Source: Straminergon stramineum
Lineage: Eukaryota; Streptophyta; Bryopsida; Hypnales; Calliergonaceae
Direction of reading: 5' to 3'
Length of the DNA: 64,000 nucleotides
NCBI GenBank assembly: GCA_963920665.1
Contig: OY987267.1
Span: 24,924,001 to 24,988,000, forward strand
Of the stretch, positions 57,268-64,000 are shown in pieces. Position 1 is the first letter of the stretch, and each line of letters opens with the position of its first letter. The position numbers and the translations under genes are program-made. The notes under the pieces were generated by a model. It was not told the DNA's origin, did no database searches, and worked only from the letters and a program-made list of their open reading frames with translations.

Positions 57268-58290
57268 ATGTATAGATAATTGGAAGCTTGTTATAGATGA
57301 GTCAGTTCATTTTCCAAATAGTCAATCCAAACTAACAACCATGTAGGATTACTAGCTAAGGAAAAATGACCCCCTCATTGTCCCTTTTTTCATCATACGG
57401 AAAATGTTGGAATATGTTACTACCTCCAATGATAGAATTTGGAATTGGCATGTTTGAAATCTTGGTCCCCTAATTGACAAAGACATACCAAGAAGTACAA
57501 AATTAACCAACCACAATATAAAAGAATACCTATTTTAAGCAATGAGGAGGTTAGTCATCCCTAACTCAGGCAAATGACCCACTTCAATACTTCAAATACA
57601 AAGAACAATTTGAAAACATATCAATGAATAACCCAACAATAATTTAGAATTTCATTGATTAGCAACATGATATTTTTGGGTGATTTATCTCTAAAAGCAA
57701 CCTAGCCTAGATGTCTAAGACAAGGGTATATGAATTCATAAGGGTATTTGGATGAGTATTTTACCATTTATAGCTAATTCATTTGAATCACATAGTTCAC
57801 TGCAATAAGAAATATTTGGAGAACCCCTTACCCCCTGCAAAAAAAACCTTGTTGAATACTATCTTCTTTGATTCCAGTCCTTGGTAGACACTACACTACT
57901 TAAAATACATTACATGTATCAAGAGTTTTATAAAGTAGTGCACCCACGTCAATTTGTAGGACTGATCCAAAACCACCATAGGTGCTATCTACAGTACACT
58001 AATACTAATATTTAAAGTTATCCATACTAGTTGTTTTTTAAAAACTATCAATCTTTATAGTTACTTGATAAATAATTTTACCCAAATAATGTGTTGGTAA
58101 AGATCCATCAATTTGAATACTAAGTACTAAGTACTGCTCCTTATTACCTAGTATGCCCTTGCTCGAAATCTTCATCAAGAGTTGATACCCTATATAGCAA
58201 CTTCAAATCCATTAGTGTTGTAAACCCTAAATATCATTATTACCGTAGTATGTAACTTAATTGTCGATGGCATGATTTCATTCTGTGGGG
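57268..58290. other. AT-rich spacer
   Basis: No gene recognised. Confidence 0.35.
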
Positions 58291-58299
58291 TGTCCTTCC

Positions 58300-58948
58300 A
58301 GAGGAAAACGGCCTATCATTCTCCCTGCGCAGTGCAGTGCAGGTGAATGTGTCCAGTTCTTTGATGGTTCCGTTCCGTTCCTTCCGCTTCTCCTGTTAAC
58401 GTACCTGTAGCTGCAAGTCTAGCCTGCGACGGCCCTTCCGAATCAGAAGCAGCGATGCTAGAGATCGGGCAGTTGGGGAGGGAGGAGGGCAGGCCGTGGA
58501 AGTCCGCCCGCCCAGTCCTTGGGTGCGTTGCCTGCCTGCCTTGGTGATGAGTGGGGCCCTGGGTGAGCGTGAGCCTGTGATCGATCGAGAGCGTCGGTCC
58601 GAGTGATTTGAGCCCAGCAAAAGGAAAAAGAAGGAGCCAATGGGGGAGGTCGTGGTTTTCGCACCAGGCAGGCATGTGAGGGTCACTGGCACTGGAGCCT
58701 AGCAGACCAGAGGCGGAGCCACAGAACGGAAGGCCGGCAACGAACCCAAAGGCGCTATCTTATTAGGCCTAAGGCACGGCGGGCAGACGGCTCAGTCAGT
58801 CTCTCCCCCTCACAAGTCACAATTTCGTTGTCAGCACTATTTGCTGCGTGGTTGGTACGTAGTCGCTTAAGCTCGGTCTTGGACTGGACTGGACACGACA
58901 CGACACGACAGGAGACTCACTGTGTTAGACTGAACCTGGTTTCCTCCG
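58300..58948 (+). promoter_or_regulatory. GC-rich island, possible host promoter and 5' leader
   Basis: An abrupt rise in GC and CpG content in an AT-rich area, with CT-rich motifs (CTCTCCCCCTC at about 58801) of the kind found in plant 5' leaders, and a GACACGACACGACA run (about 58892). Frames on the minus strand here are Pro/Arg/Thr-rich and look like GC artefacts. No repeat copy of this island exists in the window. Confidence 0.3.
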
Positions 58949-59055
58949 ATGGTGGCTCCTGGGAAACGCAACGCACCTCCGAAGCTGAAGAGCCCGGCCT
59001 TTCAGAAGGACAGACAGAAGGTCGAGTGGTCTCCTGCAAGCACTTTCCATTGCAG
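58949..59055 (+). CDS. Candidate first exon of an unrecognised host gene
   Basis: ATG at 58949 opens a Lys/Pro-rich frame (MVAPGKRNAPPKLKSP...) of about 36 codons ending near VEWSPASTFHC. It runs into GCA/GTAAGG, a usable splice donor formed at the left end of the MITE at 59058. I found no downstream exon. The peptide matches nothing I know, so this rests on composition, context and the donor only. Confidence 0.25.
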
Positions 59056-59057
59056 TA

Positions 59058-59296
59058 AGGTGGGTACTTCACCCAACATCGCACTCTGCTTATAACCGCC
59101 ATCATCAGTCATTGTACGTCTCCAAAACCATTATGTACGTAGGGTGAAGAAACGATATTTTATCATCCATCAAAAAAACTTTGGTGCATTGAAACCTCCT
59201 TTCACTTGTCAACAAGAAAACATGTAAATTTGACTAGTGTAATAATAGAAATTAGATGCAATAGCGAAAAGTGGCGGTTTGGGGGGGTACCCACCT
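59058..59296 (+). mobile_element. 239-bp TA-flanked MITE, second copy
   Basis: Flanked by TA (59056-59057; 59297-59298). Ends AGGTGGGTACTTCACCCAA and, inverted, AGGTGGGTACCCCCCCAAA. The interior shares TTATGTACGTA and GGTGCATTGAAACCTCCTTTC with the copy at 8131-8401. Confidence 0.8.
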
Positions 59297-59332
59297 TAGT
59301 ACAATTCATGGGAAGCTAAAACTACACATTAA

Positions 59333-59889
59333 CCCCTATAAGACCAAGTGATCCTCCAATGTAAGCAAGAGATCTTGGGTAGTTATATACCAAGTCAATT
59401 TTAGTCAAATGTTCATGAAATTAAGACACAAGGTGTGAACATGTATCCCCTTAGTGGGAATATAAACTTTTCTCCTATCAGGTATCCAAATCAAAAGTTA
59501 CAGTGGTGCCATGAACTTTAGGGCAGCATAGGCAGCTTTGGGAAAGACATGCCAAACTCTTCCTTCAATTTTGAAATTTGGAAGGCACATGTAATTTATG
59601 TGATACAAGATGCAAATGTCAAAAAATAAATTACCATGTATAGTGTATAAATCTCACTCTAAGAGGAGTTAAAGTCCATTGGCCTTGTCGAGCAAGGTCA
59701 AAAGAAATCTTTTTATTTAACCTCAAATATTATAATCTTTCCATCCATGTGGTCAAAGTTTCCAATATTTTTTCCCACACATTTCCATAGTAGTCTAGCA
59801 CATTGGCAACAAACTAGTGTTAATATAGGTCTTGGAGGCCATGCTCTAGCACAATTTCTTGGTACTGAAAGACCATCCTTTCTACTAGT
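59333..59889 (-). mobile_element. TTAA-family remnant E
   Basis: Starts TTAACCCCTATAAGACCAAG (59329 on), like the start of copy C. Diverged blocks (GGTCAAAAGAAATC, TTTCCAATATTTTTTCCC) recall the family interior. The second terminus is not found; a GGGTGATTGC element begins at 59890. Confidence 0.45.
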
Positions 59890-60647
59890 GGGTGATTGCA
59901 ATAAACACTTCATGTTTTCAACTCCAAAATGCAATTTTCGGTCATAGGACTAGCAATACTATGGACTACTATCAATTTCGCACCTCAATGTGTGCCTATG
60001 AATGTTGATTGTTGATTTGAGGTTCCTATAGATCTTAACTATTGATTTAGTACCATACAATATTATGTACTAGTATAGACTACTATGGAGTACTATAGAA
60101 GCCACTAGGAGCAAAAAATAACAAAAAAGGGGTCTATGCACCCTTGTTATTTTTAATAATTCAAAAAGAATTCAAAAAAATTCAAAAAAAGAATTCATTT
60201 TTGTAGACAAGCTTGCTCTCGCATTGCACCAAAAAATTCTTCAAGGAAATTTTCTCCTACCTGAAAAATATGTATGATCAATAGTCACTTTGGCCCCATG
60301 TAGACACCTCATTCAAAGTTTTTTGGCAAAAAAACTCTTTGTCCGTCATTGGAATGCAAATACATCTCCAGCTTCTCCAATTTGAAGCTTCCAATTCGCA
60401 TTTTTGAGTACAATATTGGACCAAAACACTCCAAAATGGCCAAGGTAGACACTCAATCGAGGGCACCTTAAAAATAGTAAAGTAATTTAAAATAAATCAA
60501 TAAATTAGAGAATGTGTAAAACTTTTAGGTGTACCTTCGTTCTAAATTTCAAGACAAACAGACTTACGATGCAAAAGTTATGACCAAAAATCCATGTGTC
60601 CGAGGGCAAGGGGACAAAAAATAGGACAAGTGTTTCTTGCAATCACC
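59890..60647 (-). mobile_element. GGGTGATTGC-family TIR element, copy 3
   Basis: 758 bp, ends GGGTGATTGCAATAAACAC and GTGTTTCTTGCAATCACC. The interior contains TGCAAAAGTTATGACCAAAAA, shared in inverted form with copy 2. No coding capacity. Confidence 0.7.
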
Positions 60648-63285
60648 TTGGCGTAGATAGATAGTTAGTTTTGCTAACTTCCAACCTTTAAGAGCTCTGA
60701 CATTCATTCTTTGAAGGATAAAGATTGTGCTTCAAACAAATGTTTTGTCCAAATACCACCTTGTTCGCCCTAAACAATTCTTGAATCTTTGAAAAATGGC
60801 ATTTCTTTGTGATCAATTAGATAGGCTTGAGGCAAATAATATATTTGTACAAAAATGTAAGCAAAATGAATAGAAACGAGTAAAAATCCAAAAGAAGATG
60901 ATGAGGCTAAAGGGTTAAGTGGATGTTGCTATAGACCTTGTTAGAAAGTTTTACATTCCAACACAAAAGAATACAAATAAAGCACTTTTAATTAATTATA
61001 TTAATTTTTATAATTTTCATCTAAAAAATATTAATTTTTAAATGATGATTCTACTTTATTGAGAGATGGACCATAATAGTTTCAATTCAAAATATTCATA
61101 TATGAAATATCTAAAGTCATTCTAGAAAATCTAAAGAGCGTTATAAGGTAAAACAACCCATTACAAACCAAATGGGGGGTTGTCCCCTTGTCATTTCTGA
61201 AATTTTCATTCTTCTTTTTCTTGAGAAAGTCAAGTGATAGAAATGGCAAGAGCATTTGAAACTATATTTTTTTGACAAAATGTGAATTTGTTATGAATTT
61301 TTGAAGTGTTCTTCCCATCACAACCTCAAAGAGTTTGTAGACTACCCCAAAACCAACAAAAACTAATCCACAACACTCATCTTACTCACCTACTATAGTC
61401 ACAATATTTTCTAAAACAGAAGACTTGAAAAAGGCACTCCCTCCAATGAACTAACACTCAAAAACTGAAAGTTCCTATTGCAATCACTAATTCTTCCATT
61501 CCAATTAGCTAAGACATTGAATGTGGCCCAAGTCTCAATAACTAAAAGAAAATTGTAATGGGGTCATTCTTAGGAGTCCACAATGGGTAAAAGGTTCATA
61601 ATGGGCTATTTTACCTTAGTAATCATGAGTTATGACTATGAAAATGACCCATCCTAGGTCTTTGTTATAAATGAAAGATCCTTGAGTACCCAATACCAAT
61701 GCATGATAGTTCTTGTCACAATTTTGATACTAAGAATTGGTGATCACTTAGTGAAATTATAATATTGTAGAATATTTCTCCTATTATGGATTGGCTCTTA
61801 TGATTCTTGTAAATTCTCTACCTATCATTTAGACTTTGATATAGGTTTTTGACCCAACAAAACTCTTGATTTATTCTAGACCTAGGATGGAACTTGAATT
61901 TCAATGAATTTTTTTAGATTGGTTTAGAAACTAACGGTTCAATATATGCTAGCATTTGTAAAAATAAGATGCACATGTAATTAATTTTCTTAATTGTATA
62001 TGTATCAATTATAAAATTTAGAGTCTCTTTAATTCTTGGGGACAAAAGATTAAGAAGAATTTTCTAAAACATGTTTTAAAGACTTTTATTGTTATGAAAA
62101 TGATAAATATTTGCATTCCAAGTATTTACAATGTGCATAATGGGTTAGACAATCAAATGGCATTTTTTGCTATAATTTAGTCTTCATATTCCATCTTTAT
62201 AATTTTTGAGAGGGAAGGGTGTCTTGAGGATGCTTTTAACTATAAAATACATTTAAATAAACCCTTCACAAAAGAATTCATAACATAAGTCTTTTATGGC
62301 CTTGAAACTTCAACAATTTCAAAATAAATATGACTAGACATTCTTTTTTAACTTGTCAATATTTTCCCATTGATGTTTGTACTAGAATTTCCAATTTGCA
62401 ATGCACTTTCAAGGTAGAGTTCACAAATATTAATTAAATATAAAAAAATGGATAAATTATGGAACCTCAAAAGAATTTGCATAATTTAATCAACTATCTA
62501 CCAAATAAAATAAAATAAAATATTGTCAAGAATTATGTTTACCAAATGTTAACAAGGATATTTTACTCCTCAAGGAGACAACAAGTTTTGGATGGATGAT
62601 GATATATTCAAATGAAAATTGTACATGGGAGATTTATAAAATGAAAGAAATACATTCAAATATATTGAAAGCAATTTTTGACTATTCTACAACAATGAGA
62701 CTAGCTTGGTCACTCAAGCCTTCATGATATTTGCTCAAGGATAGAAAGAAAATTGAGTACTTGATTAAATGAAAATCTTGTATCTACATTATCCTCAAAT
62801 CACAATTTATTTTGCCTCAAAGAATCAAGATCAACATTCCAAGGTCATAATTCTTCAGATGGCACTCAAAATGTAATCTTCTAGTACTATTTTAAATGCT
62901 ATATAAACTTTGAAATTCATTATTACAATGGTGGTTCAAAACTTTTGGCTACAAAAAAATTTAGTATGTGCCACATTAATTATACTACCATACTAAATAC
63001 TAAATTAAGTGAAATGTATTTTATTTAGATTCTTTAGAATGTAAATTGCATATGTCTTTTTGAAGAAATGCAATTTAAATGCACTACAATTTAGGTTTTA
63101 AATATTTTCTTATCTTTGATAAACACATGGTTGACAACCAAAACTCTAAAATTCTTTTTAATCTTTAAAATTTTGGAAAATCACATTTTTCCACTTTAAA
63201 TAATTGTTCAATTGGAAATACCAACCTTGACCACTAGGTACACTAATCAAAGTGGAATTGCTTCCTATCCCTAAGTTAGTCTTAG
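60648..63285. other. AT-rich region, nothing recognised
   Basis: No open frame, repeat boundary or RNA gene that I can support. Confidence 0.35.
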
Positions 63286-63289
63286 TTAG

Positions 63290-64000
63290 CCCCTAAAGGA
63301 CCAAGTGTCTATTCAATGAAGTTGGGTAGGGTCATATAAAATCAATTTTTCACAAATGTTATCAAAATTCTGAAACAAAATAAGAATATTTACTCCCATC
63401 GTGGAAATTTTTTTTTAAATCTTATTGATTGCCCAAATGAAAAATTATACTACCCAAAAAATATGGGCATTTTTGCCATCTCTTGCTAAATTCCTCCTCT
63501 ACTTCTAAATATTGCTATAAAGGTAAGTAATATGATATAGCATATATTAATTTTAAAACAAAAACTGCATTTAGTACAAAAATCTCTTTTGGACAAGAAG
63601 AGTCAAACTCTACTAACCTTGTTGGACAAGTTATAAGAAAAAAACATTTTCATATAACTTCAAAGTCCATTCTCTTGAAATCTATAACTTCAAATTTCTT
63701 TGACATTTTTCCACATATTCCAAATGTTTGTCTCTTAGTTTTTAACATTTGGATTAAAAAAACATATTCCTCACTACACAAGAAATCATCAATAAATGAC
63801 TAGTGTATTGCCACTTCACTTAACCTCCTTGCGTTGTAGGGTGATTTAGAGTAAGTTAGATTCCATATTTGCTTCTAAAATTTTCCGTGAGTGTATCCAA
63901 CAAGATTTAGAACTCAATGTTGGAGGGACACAAATCCATCAAGAACCAAATTTTTATTCCAAGAGCACTCGAAGTCTATTGATCATGTTTTTCATGGATG
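63290..64000 (-). mobile_element. TTAA-family element D, truncated by window end
   Basis: Begins TTAGCCCCTAAAGGACCAAG, the terminus of copies C and E with TTAG in place of TTAA. The interior is diverged. The other end would lie beyond the window. Confidence 0.5.

Noticed and set aside
58316..58692. Minus-strand Pro/Thr/Arg-rich frames of about 100-119 codons
   Set aside because: They overlap in three frames within a GC-rich island and show no motif.

Overview
This looks like gene-poor nuclear DNA of a land plant. It is AT-rich with islands of GC-rich minisatellite. It carries a degenerate chromodomain Ty3/gypsy retrotransposon, at least two hAT-type DNA transposon families, several MITE-like families, one CACTA-type foldback, plant-type interstitial telomere motifs (TTTAGGG) and pseudogenes with recognisable introns. 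I see no bacterial operons, rRNA or tRNA. I cannot place the species; a large-genome plant lineage is likely. Almost every long open frame is either a decayed transposon protein or an artefact of tandem repeats.

Layout. 0-13 kb: a TTAA-flanked element (1028-1947), a GC-rich decayed hAT-like remnant (about 2.44-2.77 kb), an LTR-like block cut by a 1.12-kb solo-LTR-like insertion (3293-4414), a SWIM zinc-finger pseudogene with one visible intron (4793-6732), a long dispersed repeat with a 271-bp TA-flanked MITE (7631-9200), a 731-bp TIR element (9373-10103), a 153-bp CACTA foldback hairpin (10484-10636) and a fragment of an FCP1/NIF-type phosphatase (about 12771-13330, minus strand).

13-24.5 kb: a nest. 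A hAT-type element (Z1) lies at the broken end of the phosphatase fragment. Inside it sits a 5.4-kb element (G1) with TG..CA ends, a 5-bp target duplication and one orphan gag-like ORF. Inside G1 lies a 1.97-kb element (X1). A near-identical inverted copy of X (X2, 21124-23095) breaks a second gag-like element (G2), giving a large imperfect palindrome.

26.6-40 kb: a full gypsy chromovirus copy on the minus strand (R, 26655-39999, LTRs of 324 bp, target duplication AAGCT). Its integrase gene is split by a 7.4-kb hAT-type element (H, 27639-35083, 8-bp duplication CCTATGGC).

40.3-46 kb: another hAT-type element (Z2, 40273-46036) of the Z family. It is filled by about 35 tandem units of a G-rich repeat of roughly 98 bp. 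46-64 kb: mostly unannotated AT-rich DNA with second copies of the dispersed families, a gene-like but unrecognised stretch flanked by inverted repeats (53-57 kb), and a GC-rich island that may be the 5' end of a host gene (58.3-59.06 kb).

The insertions can be ordered because target-site duplications and uninterrupted paralogous copies are visible in the same window. The main novelty candidates are: (1) hAT-type elements whose short subterminal motifs appear to have grown into kilobase satellite arrays; (2) a TTAA-flanked family whose termini contain the telomere-box CCCTAAA; (3) the orphan G gag-like protein family; (4) the X palindrome, whose arms are identical in the core but diverged at both ends.
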